Shown here piece by piece: positions 34,881 to 47,824 of a stretch of 64,000 nt of DNA. The notes under the pieces were generated by a model that saw only the letters and a program-made list of their open reading frames with translations, did not search any database and was not told the origin of the DNA. Position numbers and translations under genes: made by a program. Where the stretch lies: contig NC_071668.1 in the NCBI RefSeq assembly GCF_028554725.1, positions 23,724,501 to 23,788,500 on the forward strand, given 5' to 3'. The DNA is from Zeugodacus cucurbitae (lineage: Eukaryota; Arthropoda; Insecta; Diptera; Tephritidae). The stretch's first letter is position 1. Each line of letters starts with the position of its first letter.

Positions 34881-36140
34881 ATTTCCATACAAAATGAAAC
34901 GATAAAAAACAAATACGAGAAAAATACGTAAAATATAAAAATGCCATAAAAATGTAGAAATAAATCACAAAACTTATTGGAATTTGTTCAGGTTATTTTA
35001 TACATTTTTTCTTAATGCTTGAGAAAAATATTTCTTTAATATTAATTATTATTTTTTATTACATTCACTTCATTAGCAACAAAACACTTGAATGTTGTTG
35101 TTGTTGTTTTGCTGTTTTTGTTGTTGTAGTGGGTGTAAATTTTCATTTAGTTCCACTAACTGGCAGCTTTATGACAACACCACAGCACTGCACTGCCAAT
35201 GTTGCGCAACATTGTTGCACTGGCTTGTCAATGTTGCTGAATGAAGACGGTTGCTTAAAATGCAGCTTTAAACATAATTAACAATATTTACGAACGCTTA
35301 TGCATAGTTACTAACACATACTAACATATACTAGTGCATACTAACACATACTAGCACATCCATCTGTTAGTTAGTATGTACCCGTGTGCCTTTAATTAGT
35401 TGCCACCCATGTGGCAAGTGAAAAAGCTGCGCAAAAGTGTGCAAAAAAGTATGCGGAAAGTAGTAAGCATAAAAATTAACTACTTTGGCAAATCTATAAC
35501 TGCACACATATTCATATATACATATATACACATACATATGTGTGTCCTCTCAAGGCAAATGAGCAATTGCGCTGACTTCCCATCTGCTTCCCATCTACTG
35601 GTAGCCGACAAGTGTGCACAGCGCTTAGTAGCAGCAACCAGCAGTCAACAGTTGCAACCAGCAGCCAACAGTTGCCAGCACATTATGTTGCACATATGTT
35701 TGTTTGTGCATGTGCCCGCGCCGCTGTCATTGTAAATAAGTTACTTTCGCATTATCTGCTGAAAAATCATTTTAACGAAATTGCAAATAATTTAGTCTAT
35801 TTTATGATTTTTGCGAAATGGCAGACGCAAAATGTGCCAACCTGCTTACGCGACACACGAGCGCCAGCAGCAGCACATAAGCGAGTGATGACGTCGCCAC
35901 CAAGAAAGTTTGCAACTGCAACTACTGACTGTCCGACTGTTGATTTCGCTTGCCTTCATCTGCATATGCAAGTGATGTTCGCTATGCACCTACCTATACA
36001 TACATATATATCTGCCATGTGTGTGTTGTTGCAACTATGATGGCGGCCAGCGTTCAACAACTTCCTGTTTTTATGGTCATGGTTGATTATTTAATGGTTT
36101 GTTAATGAGTTGCGTGGCGGACCACGTTCGTTCGACAGTA
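34881..36140. other. GC-richer island after a short AT-rich stretch
   Basis: Holds GTT words near 35097, a CATACTAACA-type decamer array at 35305-35362 and a CAGCAACCAGCAG repeat near 35625-35670. Plus-strand frames of 88-142 codons overlap in different phases without domains. Confidence 0.45.
35305..35362. repeat. CATACTAACA-type decamer repeat
   Basis: Five to six imperfect units alternating CATACTAACA, TATACTAGTG and CATACTAGCA. Confidence 0.75.
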
Positions 36141-36560
36141 AATTAGCCAAAAACTAGATGCGCCATGAAATGGGAAACGAAAATGAAGCGCTTCAAAGGA
36201 GGGGAAAATTATAAAATAAAATTAAAAAAAGAAATATACAATAAGAGTTCAAAAGGAGCAACAAAATTAAAAGTATTTAAGTATCCTGTAGAATGTATTT
36301 ATGAGGGCTGAACGTATATTGCGTGCAGCCTACGCTACTAGGAGGCGCTCATATAATATATACATACTGAAGGCATTTTAAGTTATTTGCTCGGTGGGAA
36401 GTTGCAGCTTCCTTAATCACTTAACTTAGTTGCGCTAATAGCAGTGGGATTAACAAATGGTTTAGAGTAGTTAAAGCTTTAATTATTATATGCAATTAGT
36501 TTCAAAATACTGAAACCTATAAATACTGGAGGTATCCCAGTGTTAGATAACTTTTTGAGC
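36141..36560. other. AT-rich non-coding DNA
   Basis: Nothing recognised. Confidence 0.4.
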
Positions 36561-36562
36561 AC

Positions 36563-37190
36563 TTAAGGGGTTACATGGGTTTAAAAAATCGATTTTTTAT
36601 TTTTTGGCTTATTCATTTCTACAACATCTCATGAATATTATCTTTATTATATTATAAGTCGATCCGAATAATAGTTTCGGAGATACAACCTTTGGAAGAT
36701 ATGCGCTCCAAGTCAAGTACTATTGTTACTCAAAACTGTAAACGCGTTTTTCTCGGAACCGTGTTTTCAAAGTCGGTTGTCAAATTTTCTCGAAAACTAC
36801 TCAACCGATCTTGATGAAATTTTACATAGGTGTTCGAGATATAATTTAATCGTGCTTGATCGAAGGATTTTATTTTTTTTTTTTTCAATTACAAATATTT
36901 AAAAAAGAAATGTCAAGAAAGTTTGACCGAAATTCTTATTTTTTGGAAAAAATTCCAAATTTTGTTTTTTTGTATTTCCTTTCTTCAAGTAAACGTTTAT
37001 GGTCTTACCTACAACCTGTCAGGAGTTATGCTGACAACGCGGACACACCTTTTTTCCGAGGGGTCACCGGAAATGACGTCACAATGGATTAGTTTTAATT
37101 TTTTTTTAATTTCTCAAAATTATTCTTTAAATATGTGTCTATAAGACAGAAAAAGTTTAAAGAAAAATCTGTCAAAAGATTAACTCCGAA
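36563..37190 (+). mobile_element. TTAAGGGGTTA-ended repeat, copy 2
   Basis: Starts CTTAAGGGGTTACATGGG. Interior blocks CGATCCGAATAAT, GGAGATACAACCTTTGGAAG, CTCAAAACTGTAAACGCG and CTACTCAACCGATCTTGATG align with the copies at 20.3-20.96 kb (same strand) and 53.0-53.45 kb (opposite strand). The right terminus was not found. No transposase is encoded; the plus-strand frames at 36856 and 36923 overlap in two phases and match nothing known. Confidence 0.6.
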
Positions 37191-38560
37191 AATGTTATTG
37201 CCCACACGCCCAAAAAAAAAGGACCATTGTTTATTAAATAATGCCCGAAAGAAGGATTATTGATTCAAAGCAAGTTATGTTTACCTAGACCGCTTACTTA
37301 ATCATAACGACTTGCCGAATATCAACAATATACTATATAAGAACTCTTCAATAAGTTCTTTATATGGTTAAGTGTGGACTACTCTTAAGAAATTCGAAAT
37401 ATGAATGAATTTATTCTAACGTAAATGTTATACTAAATTTATATAGAAATAAGAAATGCCTTCATTAGTATTCACGCATAATATAGAACTCATAACAGAA
37501 TACTTCAGAATGGTTTCTAGTAGACAGGTGTTTCAAACAAGCAACAACTCAATGTGATAGTATAATTGTATTTAGGGTCCACATTTTTGCTATGGTTTTG
37601 ATGTTTTTGTAATGAACACCACCACATTATACAACATTTTGTTGGGAGGAGGGATAAAATATTATAAAAAATGGGCTATAGAGTCTAAAAATATTATCGA
37701 TCCACGTTTTATGTTTTTGAAATTATATCAAGCAATAGTTACATCCAAGTCGTGACGGCAGAGCAAGAAGCATGTAGGAAAAATATAATATTGATTGTTT
37801 GGTAGAATGTTCCCGAAATGTTTCTTCATATGCTTGCGAGACAGTAGTAGTTTAACGAAAGTGTGAATTCCTACAAGAAATTACAGTGGGTAACCAATAT
37901 AGCTTCACAACAGAAAGGTACTAAAACTCTCTAGGTTACTAATGTTAAAACGGTGGAAAACATTTACCAAATATTTTGTAAAAATACTGCCGCTTTGATA
38001 GCCCTTGGTCCGAATAAAATCCGGGTTCGTCTCGATTACATAGACCTGATTGTCGTAGAAACGGTAAACTATCTATTTCTAAGTATGTAGGTCGATAGAT
38101 TTCTTTAGAAATTTATGTAAATTATAACTTTCCGTTAGCGAGTACAGTTTTTTGACATGCTGTTGCTTCAACTTCTCAAAGTTTTCGGAGCCCCTTCCAG
38201 TTCAAAGTTAGTAAAAGTGCACACTGCAATCGATTTCTTTGTATTTTTATTATAATTGAAAATTTGCGGTGAGCTTTGGTTGAGAAATCGCTCTTTTGAT
38301 AAAAAAAAACTGGCAATATAGAAGCTTGAATTAGACTTTTCGCTGTCCCAGGTAGATGTAGCTGTTCAACTCATCATTGAAACGCTATCAAAAGTAATTA
38401 ACATTCCTAAGTACTTTCAATTAAAGAAAACCTATTTTGATCTATTTAGAATACTTTCACAAAAACAACCTGTCGAAAATTTTATATTCTTCTTTAAACA
38501 ACACATTTTCTATTAGTATTCAAAGGAATAATTTTAAATCTAATTATCACAGTCTTTGAC
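37191..38560. other. Non-coding DNA
   Basis: AT-rich. A more balanced block at 37990-38070 (CCGGGTTCGTCTCGATTAC and flanks) looks like decayed repeat sequence but could not be assigned. Confidence 0.4.
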
Positions 38561-40015
38561 TGCCAGTCGCTCGCATTAAAAAAATGCACTTGCTTTTTCG
38601 CTACTGAAGCAGATAAAAATTATAAATTGCTCTGCACTCGTAGATTAGTGTGCGATTAAACAAGTGTAAAGAAGCACTAAGATGGGTATTTTTATTGCTT
38701 CACAACATCACAACATTTATGGACACGTTGAACACGAAGTCGAACGCTCATTATGATCTCGTAAAATATTTTAATTAATTTGTAATTTCATTTTTATGTG
38801 CGGAGCGCAGGTTGCAACCAATATTTCAGCGTATAACCAACTGCCAAGCAATTGCCAATATTATGTGTAGATTTATGCAACAAAATAAAAAACAATAACA
38901 AAAAAAGCAACGAAATCTGCACTTTTCGATTTCCTCATTTCATAGTTCTAATCAAGAGCGGATAAGAAGCAGCTGCAGCGTTGCACTTCCTTGCGTTCGG
39001 CAATATTTCTTCACTCATCAGCGAATCAAGACGGCTGCCAACAAGGTAACGACAGCCCCAATAAAAACAACAACACACGCGCGCACATGCAACCAAAGGT
39101 GGTGGACCTGCACCGGTTGGTCGGTCGATCGGTTGGTCGTTTGGTTGGTTGGAGTACACAAATTATATAAAATTAATTAAAGATGGTAAAGATAATTGAT
39201 TAGGAGCAACGATTATTAATGTTGCTGGTTAATTTGCGCATAACGCGAAAAATAAGGAAATAATACATTAAAGTGCAGCGAGCATACACGTACACACACA
39301 TGCATGCAATGGCAAGGCAGTGCAGAGAGAGAGAATAAAATGAAATTGCCACAATCGCGATTGACCGCTTAAGAATTTCATTAAGCGCGCGCTATCGATG
39401 CGAAAATGCATAAATATAAATTTGAAGAATGGCGAGCAGCAAACTGAAATGTGCAGCATGAAAATCGACGAAATGCGTGCGCGTGTGCGTGTATGTGTCT
39501 GCCACACTCGCCTTGCGCCTTTGCGCATGCGTAAGCGCGCAGCTAAATGTGGCAGAAAGTGTTGAAAAACATGCGCCTGCAGTTGTGTTTGTGCCGCGGC
39601 GCGTTGCAGCCACGCAGCGAGTACGCCTCACTTTTGTAATTTCGCTGATATAGATAGTTGTTGTTGTTATTATTGTTGGCAGCGTCACTTTGCAAAATAT
39701 GATATGAAGGTTTACATCGATAACCTGACACTGGAACGTCGGTCGTCGTTTGCCCTAAAGTGTGCTCGCTGCACTTGCGCGCCAGCTACAGACATACACA
39801 CACACATTCGCCGGCATTGTGATATGCATGTTTTAGCGCCTGCAAGGTCCAGCATTTAATGAAAGAGACAAGCAAGACATTTATAATAATCTACCGTGTA
39901 TCGCAGCCGTGTTGTAACGCCCTCTCAATTCACGCACTGGCCACGCTGTGCCACAAAGTGGGCAGCAAAACGCGCGGCATATATGATAAGCAGCACGGGC
40001 AATGAAGTGAAAAAG
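38560..40015. other. GC-richer non-coding island
   Basis: Contains a GGTTGGTCGGTCGATCGGTT array at 39115-39151, a GTTGTTGTTATTATTGTTG run at 39658-39676 and TGTGCGCATGC-type words. Minus-strand frames of 60-98 codons overlap in several phases and carry Thr/His repeats from the CA-rich strand. Confidence 0.45.
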
Positions 40016-40415
40016 CAAATATGAAAATAAAATGAAACAGCAAAATGTGGAGTTTTAAGTAGTAATTTTCGCTTTAATGCGAAAACCGTAGGAAGATCCT
40101 GATCATAATAAGGGGAACCTCATATTGGAGCTTGCCACGGATGCAGGCCTCAGTAGTAGGTCCCATTGTTAATGATAAATTTAAAATATAGAATGGCGAA
40201 AATTCGAATATACTAGCATTTTCCGAGCCCCAAGGTGATTAGGGGTTTCTTATAGAGTATTTTTAGCTTCTTCTTTTCTTCAAAAGGTTAACCTATCCTT
40301 TGTAAAACCTAAAAGTACTTGAAAGTAATGTATATTCAAGCCTTAATTTAAGATACAATTACAGTAATGTCCTAGGCAATCAAGGATATTTTGCGCTATC
40401 CGTTTTGTGCCGTCA
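40016..40415. other. Non-coding DNA
   Basis: No feature recognised. Confidence 0.4.
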
Positions 40416-40417
40416 TT

Positions 40418-40780
40418 TTTACTTCTACTTCTATTTATTTCTACTTCTACATCTACTTCCACTTCTACTTCTTCTTCTATTTCTACTTCTATTTCTACCC
40501 ATACGTAATCATACGTATACTAATTAGTCTTAGTCTGAGATTTCGACTTAATCTTAGAAATCGACTCAGACTTACACTTAAAGTTAGACATACACATTTC
40601 TACTTCTACTTCTAGTCAAACTTATACTCTTCCTCATACTCATACTCATACTCATACTTAGACTTAGACTGAGTCTAAGATTTCGACTTAGACTTAGAAC
40701 TAGACTCAAGATTGTGCAAACAATTACACTTAGACTTACTTATACTTAGAAATATACTTTGAGTCATACTTACATTTGAG
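40418..40780. repeat. Hexanucleotide repeat tract (ACTTCT / ACTTAG / ACTCAT)
   Basis: Imperfect hexamers change along the tract: mainly ACTTCT at 40420-40500, ACTTAG-like at 40520-40590, ACTTCT again at 40598-40612, ACTCAT at 40635-40660, then ACTTAG variants to 40780. Both strands of GACTTAG (CTAAGTC) occur near 40660-40690, giving local hairpin potential. The Tyr/Phe-rich frame at 40391-40615 is a product of the repeat. Confidence 0.85.
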
Positions 40781-41860
40781 CTGATCCCACTAGACAGATT
40801 ACTGAAATGTCGAATTTCCTTTATTAATTTATATGATCAGACGCACTTGCGTTTCTTCGCTAAACTTAGCAGCAAGGAGGTGGTGCCACAGGTTAAATGT
40901 CACAAGGAAATAATTAATCGAAACATGATTTACTGCTACTTCTCAAAATAAAAATGTATTGAACACCTTTATCAAAACCAAGAAAACATATAACTAAACC
41001 GTTACGTTATTGTCAGCACACAATCATCAAAAATTAAGAGAATAAGACAGCAGCGATTGGCTCAAAGTTGTTGCTTAGTACATAAAAGAGGCTAGAACAG
41101 TGTGTCAAATCGCTGAGCGCTGATTGGCAGCAACACAAGTGCAAATCTACAAGCACACATGCAAGTTATAACTGTAAATCCAGGCATGCTTTTCATATAG
41201 CAGCATTCTCAAAAAAACAGTTAGCTTATTGCACCTCCTGCTGCACATTCCTCCTCACTACTTGTTGTTGTTGTTGCTTGTTGGCGCTGCTTATGTTCGC
41301 GAAATTTAATTAACTTTCCGACGTTTCATTAAAGACTTCCTCTAACGCGCAATTAATCAACTAACGAACGCACCAAAAATATGCACTGAGCCGCCAACCG
41401 CCAGCTGAGATTGTGGCTTAGACTAAATCGCGCCATTTAAGCAGGGTTGGCGCCCGTGTGCGCATGTGTGTCTTTCTACATATTTTTATGTGAGTGTGTG
41501 TATTTTATGACCTGGAATGCAGTTGCTAAATATGAAACGATTATGCTACCTGTTTGTGGCAGCTGCGCGCGTCTAAAAAATTACATAAAACACCAACAAA
41601 AATGTGGGTGTCGATTTTTTACCACCAAACATGCTGCCTATAATTATTTAGTAGATAATATGAAAACAAATAGCGCCGAGATGATAAGAATATACATATA
41701 GAAGCGCTAAGGCACGTTTATGTAGATACCAGTGTTTGGGAATGAAAAATCAGGCATGAAGGTATTTAATCTAATTTGACCTACATTCTGTTAGTTGATT
41801 ACTTGTATTAATTTGATTATTATACATAGCAGTAGCAGTACAGCAGTGGATGATGTCGCC
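40781..41860. other. Non-coding DNA, GC-richer at 41050-41560
   Basis: Includes GTTGTTGTTGTTG near 41262. The plus-strand 84-codon frame at 41447 begins with a chance hydrophobic stretch (VCACVSFYIFLCECVYF) but has no splice or domain support. Confidence 0.4.
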
Positions 41861-42490
41861 AGAAATAAGCGACTACAATTCAACTGGGTGACAGGCCACA
41901 GCGGTATCGAGGGTAACGAGGAAGTGGAAGAAATTGCCAAGAGAGACGTAAAACTGTCATCTGAATGCGTGATCGACGTAGTTGAACCCAAGTACTGGCT
42001 ATATGATGATTTAGATAGAAACTTGTTAAGAAAGTTCAAAGTGCGCTGGAAGGATCTACCGGGATGCAAAACCGCAAAAGTTATTTGTAAAGCGGTAGAT
42101 CAGAAATACACGAAGTTCATACTGTATGTTGAAATGTAGGAACGTGGTCGACATACTCACTGCTCACAGTCTTGTGGCGGCGCATGCCTACAATATGGGT
42201 CTGGCAAAAAGCGAAGAATGCAGAAAATGTCAAGAGCAAGATTCCAGAGAAACCATGGAAGATCTCTTGTGCGCGGCTTCTGCACTTGTGGACTTCACAG
42301 TACGATAATCTAGAAGAGATATCGTTAGTGAAACAACATCATCTTTCGAAATGCGGGTCAAGCGCAGGCATTCTAAAGGATGACTACTTCTTAATGATTA
42401 CGTGACTGCACTCCATTTGGACCAAAATCCAAAGGACCAAAATCGGTCTAGGTGTGGCTCATTGGCGTACCAGATTAACCTAACCTAACA
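41860..42490 (+). pseudogene. Non-LTR retrotransposon 3' half (RNase H, zinc knuckle, 3'UTR)
   Basis: The frame to 42138 reads LQFNWVTGHSGIEGNEEVEE, the C-terminal RNase H signature WVPGHxGIxGNExADxLA with A-D changed to V-E, so the last catalytic Asp is lost. WKDLPGCKTAKVIC and DQKYTKFIL follow, typical of the linker after RNase H. A shift to another phase near 42126-42138 continues as HSLVAAHAYNMGLAKSEECR and CQEQDSRETMEDLLC, the zinc knuckle in which the His is replaced (MEDLLC). From about 42306 the sequence aligns with the reverse complement of 59118-59315, and it ends in AACCTAACCTAACA (42477-42490). Reverse transcriptase is absent, so the copy is 5'-truncated. Dead. Confidence 0.85.
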
Positions 42491-43180
42491 AGAAGAAACA
42501 TATATGAAGATCGGTATGGGAGCTCTCAGATTTCGTCCTTGAAAATATTATTCTCGAACGATCAATGCCATTATATGGTTTTTCAACATCAAGAACAAGG
42601 AAAAACCAGTTAAGAGAAGGTATATTACGGCATTGTTTTAATCTAAGTTGAACTGGTTCTAGTCCTTCTAGAATTTGGAAGAAATTGCGAAGTAGTGTAT
42701 AGGTCATAATGGAAAGTACTTTAGCTTATAATACGATCTTGAACCATCAATGTAAGTTTCTCCACTGATGACAGGGTTTCATAACCAGATCTCAGTAAGT
42801 CCCCACAAAAATATTTTTTAATATAATAATATTTTAAGATGCCTTTTTTAATTTTTTTTGAATATCGTGTATAAAATTTAGAAAATGGCATTTTAATAAA
42901 ATTTCAAAATTTCAAAAAAGAAAATATTTTTTATTTATTTTCATTTTATATATTTCTTTTTTTTTATTTTTATTTTTATTTTTTTGATTTTTTTTTTTGA
43001 TATTTTTTTCTAGACATTTTTCTTTACTTAAATACCATTATAACTACATAACTTCAGCTTAGAGAAAAAATACCCGATTACGTAATCTCACTGAAAAATA
43101 TTACTCAAAAAAGCACTCCACAACAAACTCTCCTTAATTACAAGGAAACAAAATTTTACTTACTAATTAATTATTAGCCA
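42491..43180. other. AT-rich non-coding DNA
   Basis: Includes T-rich runs at 42950-43020. Nothing else recognised. Confidence 0.45.
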
Positions 43181-43454
43181 TAACTTTTTTATTAGCTACA
43201 GCAACAACCAGCGGTACAACTGCGCAGTATCATAATATTGTGGCGGCAATGCCTTGAACCGCAGCTACATAGCACGAATACAGGTTGTTTTTGTTATTGG
43301 CATTTTGTGCGGTTAACGGTAAGCATTAAGTGCGCCATAATTGCAATAATTTTTCTAACTCAGCGCATAGTTTCTACAACGAAAATTCAATTAAAACTAC
43401 AAAGATTTATTCATTAACCGTTACACATGTACATATGTTTGTATATGCCGCAAA

Positions 43455-43484
43455 TTATATATATATATGTGTGTGTGTGTGTGG
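43455..43484. repeat. (AT)n(GT)n compound microsatellite
   Basis: ATATATATATAT passing into GTGTGTGTGTGTGTG. Confidence 0.9.
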
Positions 43485-43888
43485 GTAAAGTAAAAGCCAG
43501 TGTTTGGGGTGGAGAAACTGTTTATCTTTCAAAGTGTTGTACTTCCTACAGCGATGGTTGCTTGCTGTATGTTGTTGCAGCGCAGTCGTGTGAGAAGAGA
43601 GGGGGGTGTAGAAAATGTGGGTGTTGGCAATTCATTTTGTTGTGACAACAATCAGTTCTGCCACTGCCGATAGCCAACTGATTTATGAGCTGTTAACACC
43701 AGGTGAATGTGTACGCCGCTTAATTGCTACTAAAAATGGGAAGACAGTTTAAATGCGCAGTTTGTAGACACTTGTACTCACATATATACTTATATACTTG
43801 AACCTATTTGTAAAGGAATGTTCGTTGAGATGAGGGAATTTTAAAGGTTTTTGGTGGTTTTGAGAAATATTTTTGGAATTTTGTTAGT

Positions 43889-43911
43889 GTTGTTGTTGTT
43901 GTTGTTGTTGT
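43889..43911. repeat. (GTT)n microsatellite
   Basis: TGTTGTT run of about seven units. Confidence 0.9.
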
Positions 43912-44113
43912 GGATACACTAACCCATACGGTGTTAAAAATTAGCAGCTGTCGGCGATATTATCGATAGGGTCGTTCCGGAAGCGAGCTCTTTCCACAGG
44001 TTCGATGCAGATGAGAGAGGCGTTTAAGTATTGATGAGTTTGAGTGGGTGCGCAAAGACGTGGAAGAAAATTCGTTGAACGAAAATTCGTTGCATACTTT
44101 TGGTGTTTTAGAT

Positions 44114-44226
44114 GCAGTAAAAGCTCCTTATTCGCGCTTCCTTTATTCGCGTTTTCACTATTCGCGGATTAAAAAAATGAGACCCAATTTCTATATTCGC
44201 GACTAAAATTTCTTTTATTCGCGGAT
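44114..44226 (+). mobile_element. Pogo/Tigger-like terminal repeat remnant
   Basis: Starts CAGTAAAAGCTCCTTATTCG and contains five ATTCGCG words (44131-44137, 44144-44150, 44158-44164, 44195-44201, 44218-44224), two of them extended to TATTCGCGGAT-type. Ends of the form CAGTA..CTC followed by repeated TTCGCG are typical of pogo/Tigger-group DNA transposons, in which CENP-B-like transposases bind the subterminal repeats. No opposite end or transposase codons found nearby. Family call is by motif style. Confidence 0.4.
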
Positions 44227-44440
44227 CTAATAAGCACATACATAATAATAAAATTATTCCAATACGTAAAGGTTATTCAATGACTAAATAACCAAATATA
44301 TTATAGAAAAGTAGTAAACTATTTACAAAATACTCCAAAAAATTTATATTTTTTCCGAAACAAAGATTAATTTACACACTCCTCAAAAAACCACAATTCA
44401 ATTCAACAATTTCTCATTTTGATACAGATTTTAATCCGCA
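44227..44440. other. AT-rich spacer
   Basis: Nothing recognised. Confidence 0.4.
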
Positions 44441-46185
44441 CACACAGGTGTACTACATGTACGCATTTTTTCACATGTACAAACTTTTGCGAAAACTAAT
44501 TTATTGAAATGCACGCCCAATTCCTCATTAGCGCCAAACAACATGCCACAAGATGGCTAAAAGATGTACAAGAGCCAAGCAAGAGTTGAACAAAAAAAAA
44601 ACAATCACAAATAACTGCAGCTCAAAATGGCCACTAATTAGACAGAAACTAAAGTTTGGACAGCCAAGCATAAGGCAATCGGCCGATTGGCGATAGCTGT
44701 CTTAACAACGCGCATAAGGTACGCGCCGCTAAGGCAGCTGAAGCCATAGTTTCCAGTCAAAAAGCCATTCAATTGATTTGCGCTTAACTTTTATGAATGA
44801 AAATGCAACGCTGCAACCGCAACAGAGTGTGTGTGTGTGTTTTCGTTACATACCGACAACGGCCATGGCACCGCAATACCGGGCGCACATTTAATGGTAA
44901 ATCAACTTTTATGGCCAAATATGCGGTAAAATTGCACAAATCGAAATGCGTTGCACGCCGCTGTCTGTGCGCGTTATTTGTAATGTTGTTGTTGTTGTTG
45001 GCGATTTCGAAATTGTTTTTTTTGAAAATTACGAAAAATGTTGTACGTGAACGCACCGGCTTTTATGTGCAACGCGCGGCGTAGCGGCAGCGACAGCGTT
45101 TTAATGTTGTCACATAAAATGATGGAAAATGCAATGCGCTTGAGCAATCGCCAGCAATAACAATAACAACAACAATAGTTTGTTTTTGCGGCGCGGCAAG
45201 CATCACTTGTGCCAGCAGCAGCAGCAGCATGCCTAAATGGCTTTCGAAATGCTTGCCACATTGGCACTTAGCATTATCGATTACCATGTAAAGACTCAAG
45301 CTCACTGTTGGCTGGTACACGAGGCAGCAGCGAACAAAAGACTTAAGACAGCAACTTGACTGCTGCAGCTCGTACGCGCTTTCATATTCATTACACTTTT
45401 ATTTGATCGTATTTTATGAGCGCGCGCAATAAAGTCGATCGCATGGATTGAAGACTTCAGCTTACATATAATTAATTAAAATTGAAAATCACATACATAC
45501 ATAAATGCATACATAAAACCCCCATTTGTGTTGACTTCATTTACAAGCAACTATGGCGACGTTTAATTGCATGCTAAACACTAATGAGTCACACTGACAT
45601 TTGCAACTCAAATGACCAAACACCAACACTTCTCATTGATTTCACACACAAAAGCTGCCATCAACAAGCAACACAACACCACATTAGCAAAGCGCAAGTG
45701 GAAGACCTTCAGACGCCAATTGAATAGCAATTAAAAGTGAGAAGTTCGAAAAGAATAATGTTGTAAACACAACACTGCACTAGTTCAGTGTTCTTCTTAG
45801 TGTCGCAGCCGCCACTTGTCCGCTTGAAATTTATTTATTGTAATGTGATGCAAGTGTTGAGGGCAGCAGCAACAGCAACAGCAGCGGGCGTTGTTGCCGC
45901 CCATTCACCTACATGTAGTTGACACTTGTCCAATATGCTAATCGACTGCTAACGCGCGAAATAATGAATGGCAGAACATATGTGGAGCTCACACACTTGA
46001 AGAAAACAAATGTGCTGCTGCGAAGATGCTGAACTCAAAGCAACAATGTTACTATACAAATATGTATCTATTGACATATTGACATAAAAGTGTTGGGCGT
46101 ATAATGGCCCACTGTCATACAATTGAAAATATTGTGGACTGATTTGCAATGAAATTGAGATAATAGTACTCATAAAGCAATTATT
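44440..46185. other. GC-richer non-coding island
   Basis: Contains (GT)n at 44826-44841, GTTGTTGTTGTTG near 44984, (AAC)n near 45160 and (AGC)n at 45213-45229. Both strands show chance frames of 75-97 codons over the same bases. Confidence 0.45.
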
Positions 46186-46970
46186 GAAGGCGGTTGAGAA
46201 ACTATAATTTTTGGTGTGTTGAGTACTAAAGTTGACTTTAAAATTAAAACTGATACGCTATATTAACACAATATTATACGTAGCACTGCAGAAAAATTAA
46301 AAATAAATTGAAATTAATAATTCCAACCTATTTAAGAAATATTTTTTTTCAGTGTATTTTATTAAAAATAATTAATTTTTTACAGTGTAAACAAATTATG
46401 GGGAAAAATCCACAATAAATCTTAGTAATCAGTTCTTTTTCAACTAAGTTGTCTCACATATTAGATATAAACTTACAGAATTCATTACCTACCGCAAAGT
46501 TTTCAGACAACTGACAAACAATTTGCATAAAAAATTAAAGATATATTGCGTTTATTGTATATAAATAAACAACTTTTATCTTTTGCTGCATTTGAAATTA
46601 ATTATTTTATGCATATTTAATGAATATTATAAGAATTTTTAATTTACATTAATAAACTTGACTCAATTGTCGCTAATGTAGTCATTAAATAAACGATTTA
46701 TAATAGCCGCAAAAGGAATGTACTCGTATATATAAATTACTAAGTACTCCTTTCTGAAAAAAATCGGAAAAATTGATATAAAGTAAATAGAATAGACGGA
46801 AAATCTGAATATTAATATTTTTTAATGATTAATTCTAAGCAACTCCATATGATACATACAAATTGAGTCATTTCCATGCAAATTTAATATTCAAGAAATT
46901 TTTGTATTTTTATTTTAATCAATATTTGCTCCCTGAAAATAATGTTTTATATCAAATCTTTTTAATATTA
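46186..46970. other. Very AT-rich tract
   Basis: No feature; borders the satellite array. Confidence 0.45.
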
Positions 46971-47824
46971 CACCATGTGTCACTGATTAAGTCAGAAAAT
47001 CTTCGTTAATTTGTACTCAATTTAATGGACAACGAATCAATTCAATAATTGCTCAATTTGAATTTAATTGTCAATAAATTAGTGATGGAAAACACCATGT
47101 TTCACTCATTGAGTAAGAGAATTTTCGTTAAACTATACTCAATTAGCACAACAACGAGTCAATTAACTAATTGCGCAATTTGAATTTAATTGTCAATAAA
47201 TTAGTGATGGAAAACACCATGCTTCATTCATTAAGTAAGAGAATTTTCTTTAAATTATACTCAATTAGCACAAAAACGAATCAATTAACTAATTGCTCAA
47301 TTTGAATTTAATCGTCAATAAATTAGTGACGGAATACACCAAGTTTCACTCATTAAATAAGAGAATTTTCAGTAAATTGAACTCAATTAGCAAAAAAACG
47401 AATCAATTAACTAATTGCTCAATTTGAATGTAATCGCCAATAAATTAGTGACGGAAAACACCATGTTTCACTCATTAAATAAGAGACTTTTCGTTAAATT
47501 GAACTCAATTAGCACAACAACGAATCAATTAACTAATTGTTCAATTTGAATTTAATTGTCAATAAATTAATGATGGAAAACACCATATTTCATTCATTAA
47601 GTAAGAGAATTTTCTTTAAATTATACTCAATTAGCACAACAACGAATCAATTAACTAATTGCTCAATTTGAATTTAATCGTCAATAAATTAGTGACGGAA
47701 AACACCATGTTTCACTCTTTAAGTAAGAGAGTTTTCGTTAAATTGTACTCAATTTACACGACAACGAATCAATTATCTAATTGCTCAATTTGAATTTAAT
47801 TGTTAATAAATTAGTGACGGAAAT
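46971..47824. repeat. 122-bp tandem satellite, seven units
   Basis: Units start with CACCATGT or CACCATnTTTCA-type words at 46971, 47093, 47215, 47337, 47459, 47581 and 47703, so all seven are exactly 122 bp. Each contains CTCAATTAGCACAACAACGA, ATCAATTAACTAATTGCTCA and TTTAATTGTCAATAAATTAG or a close variant. The first unit is the most diverged; the others differ by scattered substitutions with no net length change. No coding frame. AT-rich, nucleosome-compatible length range; an intronic satellite block or the core of a larger satellite family. Confidence 0.95.

Larger units (their letters stand above)
43180..43960. other. GC-richer island with microsatellites
   Basis: Contains (TA)n(TG)n at 43455-43484 and (GTT)n at 43889-43911. 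No coding signal. Confidence 0.45.

Noticed and set aside
41791..42069. 92-codon minus-strand frame
   Set aside because: Antisense shadow of the LINE RNase H region.
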